64,000 nt of DNA, from the NCBI RefSeq assembly GCF_012328925.1, contig NZ_JAAXLS010000014.1:103359-167358 (forward strand), written 5' to 3'. The position numbers and the translations under genes were made by a program. The DNA comes from Amycolatopsis acididurans (GTDB lineage: Bacteria > Actinomycetota > Actinomycetes > Mycobacteriales > Pseudonocardiaceae). This document shows, in pieces, positions 6,472-14,394 of the stretch (positions are counted from its first letter, which is position 1; the number at the start of each line of letters is the position of its first letter). The notes under the pieces are model-generated. The model did no database searches and was not told the DNA's origin. It was given only the letters and a program-made list of their open reading frames with translations.

Positions 6472-8208
6472 GTGAACGGTCAGGGCGACGCACGCGCGCG
6501 GCTGCTGGACCCACACCGGTACGACCCGGAGTGGTTCGACGGCGAGACGCGGCGGCTGCTGCGCGCGACGATCGACTGGTTCGAGCAGCGTGGCAAGCGC
6601 AAGCTCATCGAGGACTACCACGCCAAGGTCTTCTACGCCGACTTCCTGGAGTTCGTGGCCAAGGAGGGCATCTTCGCGACCTTCCTGACTCCCGGGCGCG
6701 ACGGCGACGGGCACCCGGCCAAGCGCTGGGACACCGCGCGCATCGCGGCGATGTCGGAGATCCTCGGCTTCTACGGGCTGAACTACTGGTACCCGTGGCA
6801 GGTCACCGTGCTCGGCCTCGGCCCCGTGTGGCAGAGCGAGAACGCCGGCGCGCGGCGGCGGGCCGCGGCGGCCCTGGACGCGGGCGGCGTCGCGGCGTTC
6901 GGGCTGTCCGAGAAGGAGCACGGCGCCGACATCTACGCCTCGGACATGGTGCTCACCTCCGACGGCACGGGTGGTTACACCGCGACCGGCGGCAAGTACT
7001 ACATCGGCAACGGCAACTGCGCCACGACCGTGTCCGTGTTCGGTCGCATCGACGGCGTCGAGGGCCCCGACCAGTACGTGTTCTTCTACGCCGACGCCAC
7101 CCACCCGAACTACCACGTGGTGAAGAACGTGGTGCCGGCACAGATGTACGTGGCCGAGTTCCGCCTGGAGGACTACCCGGTGCGCGCCGAGGACATCCTG
7201 CACACCGGCGCGGAGGCCTTCAGCGCGGCGCTGAACACGGTCAACATCGGCAAGTTCAACCTGTGCTTCGGCGGGCTCGGCCTGGCGACCCACGCCTTCT
7301 ACGAGGCGATCACGCACGCCCACAACCGGATCCTCTACGGCAACCCGGTCACCGCGTTCCCGCACGTACGCAGGCAGTTCGTCGACGCCTACGCCCGGCT
7401 GATCGGCATGCGGCTGTTCTCCGACCGGGCCGTGGACTACTTCCGCAGCGCCAACCCGGACGACCGCCGGTACCTGCTCTACAACCCGATCACCAAGATG
7501 AAGGTCACCACCGAGGCCGAGCGGGTGATAACGCTGCTCGGTGAGATCGCCGCCGCCAAGGGGTTCGAGGCGGACAACTTCCTGACGCTGGCCAAGCAGG
7601 ACGTCACCGGGCTGCCCAAGCTGGAGGGCACCGTCGCGGTCAACCTCGCGCTGATCCTGAAGTTCATGCCCGCCTATCTCTTCCAGCCGCAGGACCACCC
7701 GCCGGTGCCCGCCCGCACCGAGGCCGCCGACGACGAGTTCCTGTTCCGCCAAGGCCCGGCCCGCGGACTGGGCAAGATCCGCTTCCACGACTGGCGGGCC
7801 ACCTACGCCCGGCGAGCCGACATTCCCAACGTCGCCCAGTTCACTGCGCAGGCCGACGCCTTCCTCGACCTGCTCCGAACCGCTCCTCCGGACGGCACGC
7901 AGGCGGGCGACATGGACTTCACGCTCACTCTCGGCGAACTGTTCACCCTCGTCGTCTACGGGCAGCTGATCCTCGAACAGGCCGAGATCACCGGCCTGGA
8001 CGACGACGTGCTGGGCGCGGTGTTCGACGTGCTGATCCGGGACTTCTCCGGCTACGCGACCGAGTTGCACGGGAAGCGCTCGTCCACCGAGGCCCAGCAG
8101 CGGTGGGCGGTGTCGGCGGTGCGCAAACCGGTCACCGACGACGCGGCGTTCGAACGGGTCTGGCAGCAGGCCGTCGCGCTGGACGGCGCCTACGAGATGA
8201 ACTCCTGA
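6472..8208 (+). CDS. Acyl-CoA dehydrogenase family flavoprotein
   Basis: A 578-aa protein starting at GTG 6472 with GGAGG nearby. The middle carries acyl-CoA dehydrogenase signatures: FGLSEKEHGADI near residue 143, GGKYYIGNGN near 172, a beta domain to about 250, then a helical domain with FPHVRRQFVDAYARL. It should be FAD-dependent and abstract alpha/beta hydrogens from an acyl thioester or related lipid. It is longer than the usual 380-aa enzymes, with about 130 additional C-terminal residues, as in large subfamilies. It is followed after 11 bp by an MpaB-type oxygenase, suggesting sequential steps on one lipid-like substrate. Confidence 0.85.
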   Translation: MNGQGDARARLLDPHRYDPEWFDGETRRLLRATIDWFEQRGKRKLIEDYHAKVFYADFLEFVAKEGIFATFLTPGRDGDGHPAKRWDTARIAAMSEILGFYGLNYWYPWQVTVLGLGPVWQSENAGARRRAAAALDAGGVAAFGLSEKEHGADIYASDMVLTSDGTGGYTATGGKYYIGNGNCATTVSVFGRIDGVEGPDQYVFFYADATHPNYHVVKNVVPAQMYVAEFRLEDYPVRAEDILHTGAEAFSAALNTVNIGKFNLCFGGLGLATHAFYEAITHAHNRILYGNPVTAFPHVRRQFVDAYARLIGMRLFSDRAVDYFRSANPDDRRYLLYNPITKMKVTTEAERVITLLGEIAAAKGFEADNFLTLAKQDVTGLPKLEGTVAVNLALILKFMPAYLFQPQDHPPVPARTEAADDEFLFRQGPARGLGKIRFHDWRATYARRADIPNVAQFTAQADAFLDLLRTAPPDGTQAGDMDFTLTLGELFTLVVYGQLILEQAEITGLDDDVLGAVFDVLIRDFSGYATELHGKRSSTEAQQRWAVSAVRKPVTDDAAFERVWQQAVALDGAYEMNS

Positions 8209-8219
8209 AGGGAACGACC

Positions 8220-9278
8220 ATGACCAAGCGAAAGACCGAGATCGCTCCGATGCAGGACTACGGCTTCTTCGGCCCCGGCTCGGTGACCTGGAAGGTCTGG
8301 GGCAGCGCGTCCAGCGCCGTCACCGGGCTGCAGCGGGCGGTCGTGATCGAGGAACTCGACCCCGGCCTGATCGCCGCAGTGGACGCCACCGGCGCGAACT
8401 ACGACCGCCCGCGCACCCGCTACGACCGCACGATCCGCTACTTCGCCATGGTCGCCTTCGCCGACAGCCGGTCGGTGTCCAAGGCCGCCGACGTGCTGGT
8501 CAAGGTGCACTCCAAGGCGATCGGCACCGAACCGGTCAGCGGCAGCCCCTACGACGCGAACGACCCGGGGTCGCAGCTGTGGATCCTGCTCACCGGCTGG
8601 CACTCGGTGCTCACCGCCTACGAGATGTACGGCGGCGGCAGGCTGACCCGGGAGGAGGAGAACCGGTACTGGGAGGAGTGCGCGATCGCGGCCGAGTTCC
8701 AGACCTGCGACCCCGCCGACGTCCCGCGCACCAGCGAGGGCGTCCGGGAGTACTTCGAGAAGATGCGGCCCCGCCTGGCCGTCAGCGAAGCCGCCCGGCG
8801 AATGATGGACCACCTGCTCAACGCCAAGGTCGTCCTGCCGCCCACCCCGCCGATCGCGCGGCCGCTCGTCGGCCTGATGAACCGGGTCCTGCGCGCCGGC
8901 TGCATCGCCACCATGCCGCGCTGGATGCGCCGCCTCAGCGGCTTCGACCAGCCCCGCTTCGTCGACCTGCTCGTGCGCCCGATCCTCAGGTTCGGCTACG
9001 CGAGGATCGAACGCGATCCGCGGGTCAAGCTCGCGGTGCTTCGCCGGCTCGCCCCGTCGGCGGTGCCGGTGGTCGCGCCCTACGCCCTCGGCATTCCGCC
9101 GCAGTCGGACGAGGTCCTCACCCCGGCCCAGGCACGGGCCCGGTACGGCTACGACAAGCCGGCCGACGCCCACCACACGCTGCGCGCCAAGCAGCGCGAG
9201 CGCGTGTTCGGCCGGCACCTGGCGCCCAGCGACGAGGGCCTCATCGAATCCCAGGCCATCCTGGGCAACCTGTCCTGA
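8220..9278 (+). CDS. MpaB-type oxygenase (DUF2236)
   Basis: A 352-aa protein. ATG 8220 is preceded by GAAGGGAA, and an upstream in-frame extension lies inside the dehydrogenase gene. The DUF2236/MpaB pattern is clear: FGPGSVTWKVWG at the N-terminus, YDRTIRYFAMVAFADS near residue 70, the conserved VHSKAIG histidine near 100, and QLWILLTGWHSVL near 120. Relatives include the fungal MpaB oxygenase and latex-clearing haem oxygenases, so oxidative cleavage of an alkene or hydrophobic substrate is expected. The C-terminal half is helical. It is in an operon with the acyl-CoA dehydrogenase under TetR control. Confidence 0.85.
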   Translation: MTKRKTEIAPMQDYGFFGPGSVTWKVWGSASSAVTGLQRAVVIEELDPGLIAAVDATGANYDRPRTRYDRTIRYFAMVAFADSRSVSKAADVLVKVHSKAIGTEPVSGSPYDANDPGSQLWILLTGWHSVLTAYEMYGGGRLTREEENRYWEECAIAAEFQTCDPADVPRTSEGVREYFEKMRPRLAVSEAARRMMDHLLNAKVVLPPTPPIARPLVGLMNRVLRAGCIATMPRWMRRLSGFDQPRFVDLLVRPILRFGYARIERDPRVKLAVLRRLAPSAVPVVAPYALGIPPQSDEVLTPAQARARYGYDKPADAHHTLRAKQRERVFGRHLAPSDEGLIESQAILGNLS

Positions 9279-9434
9279 CACGTGTCCGGTCAGCTGGGCG
9301 GACTACGCTGCGTTGCCTGGCCGACTACGACGTGCGAGTGAGACTGTCCGCCAGGTGGAGTAGTTTCGCCGCACGACCGTGTGTCGCGGGTCACAGTTGG
9401 CCGGGTTACGAGATCTAAACGTTATGGTGGCCGC

Positions 9435-9845
9435 GTGCCTCTTCCATCACTCGGTCGTCGGGGAAACACCCGGACCAACCTCAAGCCGGTGAACCCGGGG
9501 CGTCATCGCAACGCGGAAAAGGTCGAGGAGCCTGCCGAGGACCACGAGCTCACGAGCTACCTCAAGGCCCTCGCACCCGAAACGGGACCGGAGAGCACCG
9601 GTACCGGAAAGCGTTTCGGCGAAGCGCAGGTCTACCAGCTCCGGATGAACCTCGTCGCGAGCGCGCAGCTGCGTGACCTCGCCGAGGCGCGCGGCACCTC
9701 CCCGCAGGCCCTGGCCAGGGAATGGATCCTGGAGCGCCTGTCCTGGGAGGCCCAGGCCGCCTCGTCGGAGCGACGGCAGTTCGCCGACCACACCGGCGCC
9801 GCGGACACCGACCAGCACGTCTTCAACCAGGACTGGAACCAGTAG
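9435..9845 (+). CDS. Ribbon-helix-helix-like protein
   Basis: About 136 aa from GTG 9435; the frame stays open upstream to 9381, so the start is uncertain. The first 65 residues are polar and probably disordered. Then comes a segment typical of ribbon-helix-helix or CopG-type DNA-binding proteins: YQLRMNLVASAQLRDLAEAR, followed by GTSPQALAREWILERL. The tail is acidic. It could be an autonomous regulator or antitoxin relic; no toxin gene is adjacent. It ends at a strong bidirectional terminator. Confidence 0.55.
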   Translation: MPLPSLGRRGNTRTNLKPVNPGRHRNAEKVEEPAEDHELTSYLKALAPETGPESTGTGKRFGEAQVYQLRMNLVASAQLRDLAEARGTSPQALAREWILERLSWEAQAASSERRQFADHTGAADTDQHVFNQDWNQ

Positions 9846-9864
9846 AAACACAGCGCGAACGAAC

Positions 9865-9896
9865 AAGCCCCCGGCGGGAGATCCCGCCGGGGGCTT
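9865..9896. terminator. Bidirectional hairpin terminator
   Basis: A perfect 15-bp stem (AAGCCCCCGGCGGGA and its complement) with a two-base loop. It lies between the convergent ribbon-helix-helix-like gene and the cold-shock gene. Confidence 0.85.
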
Positions 9897-9920
9897 GCGA
9901 CGTTCGTTGCAGGCAGCGTC

Positions 9921-10124
9921 TCAGATGACGCGCACCTTCTGGGCCTGCGGGCCCTTCTGGCCCTGCCCAACCTCGAACTCGACGCGCTGGTTCTCTTCAA
10001 GGGTGCGGAACCCGCGCCCATCGATCTCCGAGTAGTGCACGAACACGTCGCCCTCGCCGCCATCTTGGGCGATGAAGCCGAAGCCCTTCTCGGCGTTGAA
10101 CCACTTCACAGTGCCTTGCGCCAC
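9921..10124 (-). CDS. Cold-shock protein (CspA family)
   Basis: A 67-aa single cold-shock domain: [15 protein letters not shown] (RNP1) and DVFVHYSEI (RNP2), ending QAQKVRVI. It binds single-stranded RNA/DNA and acts as an RNA chaperone. GTG 10124 is chosen because GAGGAG lies eight bases upstream and it gives the standard family length; the open frame extends 12 codons further. A second member lies at 23736-23939. Confidence 0.95.
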   Translation of the reverse strand: MAQGTVKWFNAEKGFGFIAQDGGEGDVFVHYSEIDGRGFRTLEENQRVEFEVGQGQKGPQAQKVRVI

Positions 10125-10510
10125 CGCTTTACTCCTCGTTACATCAAAATCGGGGGCCACCGCAGCGACACCCGGGCCGCCCCGGGCGGTTCCAACGAGA
10201 TGAGCAAAGAGCGTATGCGGCTCCGAGCCCGCGTCAGAAGTTCCGCGAGTGTGAAGCCACTAACACGCAAAACGACGGCCTAGTGGGCAGCGTACCGGGA
10301 TCTCGCGAAATCTGAACCCCTGAAAACCACCGATCCGAGATGTCACCAAAATGTCCCAACGCTTGACCGGAAAGATCAACGATCTACCCGATAGGCTGGT
10401 CAGCACGCGGGCCGCTTCGCCAAACGTGAGCTCTGTCACACACCTGAGTGTCAACGTTCGGCGCAAGTCGTGCGTCTTGGGTGGCAAATGGGGAAAAGGG
10501 GCAAGCGCAG
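10125..10510. other. Divergent intergenic region
   Basis: About 386 bp between the cold-shock gene and the L,D-transpeptidase gene. It must hold both promoters and the cold-shock 5' leader. I see no open frame of coding character and no riboswitch fold I can name. Confidence 0.4.
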
Positions 10511-11719
10511 GTGAGAAAACTCAAGATCAGACGTCGGCTTCCGGTAGCACTGATCGGCCTCGGGGTGGCCGCCGCGCTCGGGCTGAGCGCGTGCACCAGT
10601 AGTCCGGACACCAGCACCGCCGCCGCCGGGCCGACGCCCGCGGCCGGCGATTCGGCGGGGCAGGCCACGGCGCCCGCGTCGTTCACCGTCCAGCCGGCCG
10701 TGGGCACCAAGGATTTCGCGCCTGGCGAACCGGTGCGGGTGACCGTCGCCAGCGGTGAGATCCAGTCCATCGCGCTGACCAACGCCGACGGCAAGCAGGT
10801 CGCCGGCGAACTGTCCGCCGACAAGCACACCTGGTCGGCCACCGAACCGCTCGGCTACGGCAAGACCTACACCTGGACCGGCTCGGCGACCGGCACCGAC
10901 GGCAAGCCGGTTCCGCTGTCCGGCTCGTTCAGCACCGTCACGCCGAAGCGGCAGGTCTCCGGCAGCCTCAACGTCGGTGACGGCCAGACCTACGGCATCG
11001 CGATGCCGATCGCGCTGACCTTCACGAGCAAGGTCACCGACAAGGCCGCCGCGGAACGGGCGCTGTCGGTGGAGACCACGCCGAAGACCGAGGGCTCGTG
11101 GGCGTGGCTGTCCGACACCGAGGTGCACTGGCGCCCCAAGGAGTACTTCCAGCCGAACACGAAGGTCACCGTCACGGCCGCGATCTACGGGGTCAAGATG
11201 GGCGACGGGACCTACGGCAGGCAGGACGTCGACGCCTCCTTCACGATCGGCCGCTCGCAGATCGTCAAGGGCGACACCACGACGCACCGGATGCAGGTGA
11301 TCCGCGACGGCCAGCAGATCGCGGACTACCCGGTCAGCTACGGCCTCGACTCCGACCCGGGCCGCGTCACGCACAGCGGGATCCACGTCGTGATGTCCAA
11401 GCACGCGACCTACTCGATGAGCAATCCGCGCTACGGCTACACCGACGTCAACGTCCCGTGGGCGGTGCGGATCTCCAACAACGGCGAGTTCATCCACGGC
11501 CTCGCGGCGTCGGTTTGGGCGCAGGGCAAGAAGAACATCTCGCACGGCTGCCTCAACCTCTCGCCGGCGAACGCGAAGATCTACTACGACAGCGTGCTTC
11601 CCGGTGACCCGGTGGAGATCACCGGCAGCACGCAGCAACTGTCCGCGAAGGACGGTGACTACGCGGACTGGACCTATTCCTGGGCGGACTGGACCCGGAT
11701 GTCCGCGTTGAACAGCTGA
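10511..11719 (+). CDS. L,D-transpeptidase lipoprotein
   Basis: A 402-aa lipoprotein from GTG 10511. A signal peptide (KLKIRRR then a hydrophobic stretch) ends in lipobox LSAC near residue 33. Two Ig-like domains follow (about 60-250), then a YkuD catalytic domain with FIHGLAASVWAQG and the active-site motif ISHGCLNLSP. It forms 3-3 crosslinks in peptidoglycan on the outer face of the membrane, as in mycobacterial Ldt enzymes with the same layout. An upstream in-frame ATG at 10448 would put residues in front of the signal sequence and is unlikely. Confidence 0.92.
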   Translation: MRKLKIRRRLPVALIGLGVAAALGLSACTSSPDTSTAAAGPTPAAGDSAGQATAPASFTVQPAVGTKDFAPGEPVRVTVASGEIQSIALTNADGKQVAGELSADKHTWSATEPLGYGKTYTWTGSATGTDGKPVPLSGSFSTVTPKRQVSGSLNVGDGQTYGIAMPIALTFTSKVTDKAAAERALSVETTPKTEGSWAWLSDTEVHWRPKEYFQPNTKVTVTAAIYGVKMGDGTYGRQDVDASFTIGRSQIVKGDTTTHRMQVIRDGQQIADYPVSYGLDSDPGRVTHSGIHVVMSKHATYSMSNPRYGYTDVNVPWAVRISNNGEFIHGLAASVWAQGKKNISHGCLNLSPANAKIYYDSVLPGDPVEITGSTQQLSAKDGDYADWTYSWADWTRMSALNS

Positions 11720-11723
11720 TGCC

Positions 11724-11757
11724 GTGAAGCCGGGGGCGGGTTCGTCCCCGGCTTCAC
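11724..11757 (+). terminator. Terminator after L,D-transpeptidase gene
   Basis: A 12-bp stem, GTGAAGCCGGGG with its complement CCCCGGCTTCAC, begins four bases after the TGA stop. It also covers the stop region of the small opposing gene. Confidence 0.8.
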
Positions 11758-11918
11758 AGCACGTGCCCGTCGAGCCGCGAGTCAGTTGGCCGCGCGGCCT
11801 CGGCGGGCCTCTTTTCCTTTTCCTGGTCCAGAAAAGGCGGGACCGGGATGATCTGCTGGGTCATGTCGTCGAGCAGCCGCGCGGCCTCGGCCACGTCGGG
11901 TGCCTCTCTGTCGCTCAT
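11754..11918 (-). CDS. Small hypothetical protein
   Basis: A 54-aa acidic protein starting MSDREAPDVAEAARLLDDM at ATG 11918, with GAGGAG about nine bases upstream. An amphipathic helix is followed by a charged tail (LDQEKEKRPAEAARP). No family is recognised. It is convergent with the L,D-transpeptidase gene and its end overlaps that gene's terminator. Confidence 0.5.
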   Translation of the reverse strand: MSDREAPDVAEAARLLDDMTQQIIPVPPFLDQEKEKRPAEAARPTDSRLDGHVL

Positions 11919-12100
11919 GTCGCCGCCGTCTCCTCGTGTGCGGGGCGCCCATCTTGCCGTGGTGCACATCACCGCTCAACGCCGCCCCTGGCACGAAATA
12001 CACGGAGGGTCTGCGGCGATGAAATACGTGGGCCGTTTGGTCCGGACAATCCCGCAACCGGCCGTGCTCCGGCCGGACGATCATCCTGAGGAGGAAGCCC

Positions 12101-12223
12101 ATGGTGTTCACCACGCTGCTCATGGAAGGTGGCCTTGCGGTTGGTATTGCTGCGGCGCTGGTGACATGGTCCCGGCGTCGCTTCACTCCTCGCCCCGAGG
12201 CCGTCGCTGAGGTCGCCGAGTAG
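12101..12223 (+). CDS. 40-aa single-pass membrane mini-protein
   Basis: ATG 12101 is preceded by an excellent ribosome site GAGGAGGAAG. The 40-aa product begins MVFTTLLMEGGLAVGIAAAL, a hydrophobic helix long enough to span the membrane. A basic cytosolic anchor (SRRRF) and an acidic tail ending in EAVAEVAE follow. A terminator follows directly. No family is recognised; the strong translation signals and well-placed terminator make it likely real. Confidence 0.55.
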   Translation: MVFTTLLMEGGLAVGIAAALVTWSRRRFTPRPEAVAEVAE

Positions 12224-12234
12224 TGGACACAAAA

Positions 12235-12267
12235 AAGGACCGCGCCCTCGCCGAGGACGCGGTCCTT
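12235..12267. terminator. Bidirectional terminator
   Basis: AAGGACCGCG (12235-12244) pairs with CGCGGTCCTT (12258-12267). Read on the minus strand, a run of six T follows. It separates the mini-protein gene from the convergent transporter gene. Confidence 0.85.
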
Positions 12268-12283
12268 TCGTTTTGCCCGCAGC

Positions 12284-13633
12284 TCAGCCGGCCGCGGTAC
12301 CGACCCCGGCCGGGGCGGTGTGCAGCTCCTCGATCCGGGACATCGGCACCTTGGACGTCTCCGGGATCCTGAGGATCGGCACGATCGCGATCGCCGCCGC
12401 GATCATCAGGTAGAACGCCGGCCAGTCCTCGTTGCCGGTGCCCTGGACCAGCGCCGTGACGATCACGCCGCAGGTACCGCCGAACAGCGACGTCGAGACG
12501 TTGTAACCGATCGCGAACGAGCCGTAGCGCACGCGCGTCGGGAACATCGCCGGGAACGTCGAGCCGATCACCGCCAGCATCAGCACCAGCAGCAGGGCCA
12601 CCACGCCGAAACCGACGATCAGCAACGCCAGGCTGCCGCTCTGCATCAGCTTGATGCACGGGTAACTCAGCACCAGATAGCCGATGGCCGCGGTGAGCAG
12701 CAACGGTTTCCTGCCGATCCGGTCGGACAGCGCGCCGAGCGGCGCGATCAACGCGATCTGCACGATCTCGACCCCGATGATGATCACCGTCGACGTGTTG
12801 TCGTTGATCTTCAACGTATCCGTGAAGTACGTCGGCATCGTGGTCAGCAACATGTAGTCCGCGATGTTGAGCAGCAGCACGATCCCGATCAGGTTCAGGA
12901 TCATCCGCCAGTTCCGCGTGAGCGTCTCCTTCAGCGGCGCCTTCTCCGACTTCTCACCGGCCTTCTCCATGCGCCGGAACTCGGGGGTGTCCTCGAGCTT
13001 CGACCGCAGGTACAGACCAATCAGGCCGAGCGGAAGTGCGACGAAGAACGGGATCCGCCACGCCCACGAGTCGACCTGCGCCGAGCTGAACGACAGCGTC
13101 ACAGCGAGCACGACTACGTTGCCCAGCACATAACCGAACAGCGTGCCCATTTCGAGGAAGCTGCCGAAGAAGCCACGGCGTTTCGTCGGTGCGTACTCGG
13201 CGATGAACGTCGCCGCACCGCCGTACTCGCCGCCGGTGGAGAAACCCTGGACAAGGCGCAGCAACAACACGAGTACCGGCGCGCCGATGCCCATCGCCGC
13301 GTACGTGGGTATGCAGCCGACGAGGAAGGTGCAGCCCGACATCAGCAGGATCGTGATCGCCAGGACCTTCTGGCGGCCGATCTTGTCGCCCAAAGGACCG
13401 AAGAACGCTCCGCCGAACGGCCGTACCACGAAACCGATCGCGACCAGCGCCAACGACTTCAGTACCGCGTTCCCCTCGCCGGGGAAGAACACCGTGCCGA
13501 TGCTCGTCGCGATAGCACCGGAGGTGAACACACCGTAGTCGTACCATTCGGTCGCGTTACCCATCGCGGATGCGATGACCGCCCTTTTGACCGTTCTCTG
13601 GTCGATTTCCGTTTCTTGAGTCGCTTCTGCCAT
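12284..13633 (-). CDS. MFS transporter, metabolite:H+ symporter (MHS/ProP-like)
   Basis: A 449-aa, 12-helix major facilitator of the MHS subfamily. Signatures are GNATEWYDYGVF near residue 25, the loop GDKIGRQKVL near 82, RLVQGFSTGGEYGGA near 125, and a second half with LSDRIGRKPLL. Family members take up osmolytes or organic acids such as proline, betaine, citrate or alpha-ketoglutarate with protons. The substrate cannot be set from sequence; ProP is the closest general type. ATG 13633 has GAGGAGGAGG upstream. The gene is divergent from the thioesterase gene. Confidence 0.88.
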   Translation of the reverse strand: MAEATQETEIDQRTVKRAVIASAMGNATEWYDYGVFTSGAIATSIGTVFFPGEGNAVLKSLALVAIGFVVRPFGGAFFGPLGDKIGRQKVLAITILLMSGCTFLVGCIPTYAAMGIGAPVLVLLLRLVQGFSTGGEYGGAATFIAEYAPTKRRGFFGSFLEMGTLFGYVLGNVVVLAVTLSFSSAQVDSWAWRIPFFVALPLGLIGLYLRSKLEDTPEFRRMEKAGEKSEKAPLKETLTRNWRMILNLIGIVLLLNIADYMLLTTMPTYFTDTLKINDNTSTVIIIGVEIVQIALIAPLGALSDRIGRKPLLLTAAIGYLVLSYPCIKLMQSGSLALLIVGFGVVALLLVLMLAVIGSTFPAMFPTRVRYGSFAIGYNVSTSLFGGTCGVIVTALVQGTGNEDWPAFYLMIAAAIAIVPILRIPETSKVPMSRIEELHTAPAGVGTAAG

Positions 13634-13795
13634 GCGCCCCGACCTCCTCCTCTACGGTTCCGTGCCAGCGATCAAGGTTGCGACCCTAGTCGCTTCGTCG
13701 CATTAGGTAGTAATTTTCGCGCTTCTCGTGGTTCTTGTCTCTTCGTAGACAGCCCTGAGGGGGTCTCATACACGCGCGGAGTTAAGTTTGTTTTC

Positions 13796-14377
13796 GTGAG
13801 TGAGGCATCCAGATCCCGGCCGGCCACCCCGTGGCCGCCCGTGGCGACCGACCCCGTCGAGGTCCATCCGGACGCGCCAGGCCCTGGCACGAAGCTGCCG
13901 ATGCACTACGTCGAGTGCTTCGGCTGCGGCGAGGTGGAGAGCGGACTGCACATCCAGTCCACCGTCGGCGAGCAGCAGCGGGTGTTCTCGCAGTTCAAGG
14001 TCACCGAGGCGCATCAGGGCGCGCCGGGGCTCGCTCACGGCGGGCTGCTGGCCTGCGCCTTCGACGAGGCGCTCGGCGCCGCCGTCGGCAATCTGCTGCA
14101 CCGGCCCGCGGTCACCGGGAAGCTGGAGACCGACTTCCTGCGGCCGGTGCCGGTGGGCTCGACGCTGTTCATCGCCACGATCGTGGACGGCGTCGCCGGC
14201 CGCAAGATCTACGCCAGCGCCGAGGGACGCCTCGACGGCGAGGACGGTCCGCTCGCGCTCCGGGCACGCGGCCTGTTCGTGCAGGTCGGCGTCGAGCACT
14301 TCACCAAGCACGGGCACCCCGACGCGCTGGAGAAGCTCCGCCGGAGCCACGAAGGCGACTGGGACATCAACCCCTGA
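13796..14377 (+). CDS. PaaI-type hotdog thioesterase
   Basis: A 193-aa protein from GTG 13796. The hotdog fold is indicated by GAPGLAHGGLLACAFDEALG (the HGG...D motif, near residues 78-97) and by strands KLETDFLRPVPVGSTLF. Members hydrolyse acyl-CoA thioesters. The first 40 residues contain a CFGCG motif (ECFGCGEVESGLHIQ), typical of actinobacterial PaaI-like enzymes. It is divergent from the transporter and convergent with pknG. Confidence 0.85.
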   Translation: MSEASRSRPATPWPPVATDPVEVHPDAPGPGTKLPMHYVECFGCGEVESGLHIQSTVGEQQRVFSQFKVTEAHQGAPGLAHGGLLACAFDEALGAAVGNLLHRPAVTGKLETDFLRPVPVGSTLFIATIVDGVAGRKIYASAEGRLDGEDGPLALRARGLFVQVGVEHFTKHGHPDALEKLRRSHEGDWDINP

Positions 14378-14394
14378 GCCCTGCGCGCCGGCCG

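Noticed and set aside
6376..8070. Long minus-strand frame opposite the acyl-CoA dehydrogenase
   Set aside because: Val/Gly/Arg-rich with no recognisable domain; the plus strand has family motifs and a ribosome site.
10125..10510. Possible riboswitch upstream of the L,D-transpeptidase gene
   Set aside because: No conserved riboswitch core could be recognised by eye.
12320..13795. Long open frame on the plus strand opposite the MHS transporter, running into the thioesterase frame
   Set aside because: Only the part after GTG 13796 looks like a protein; the rest is the shadow of the transporter gene.
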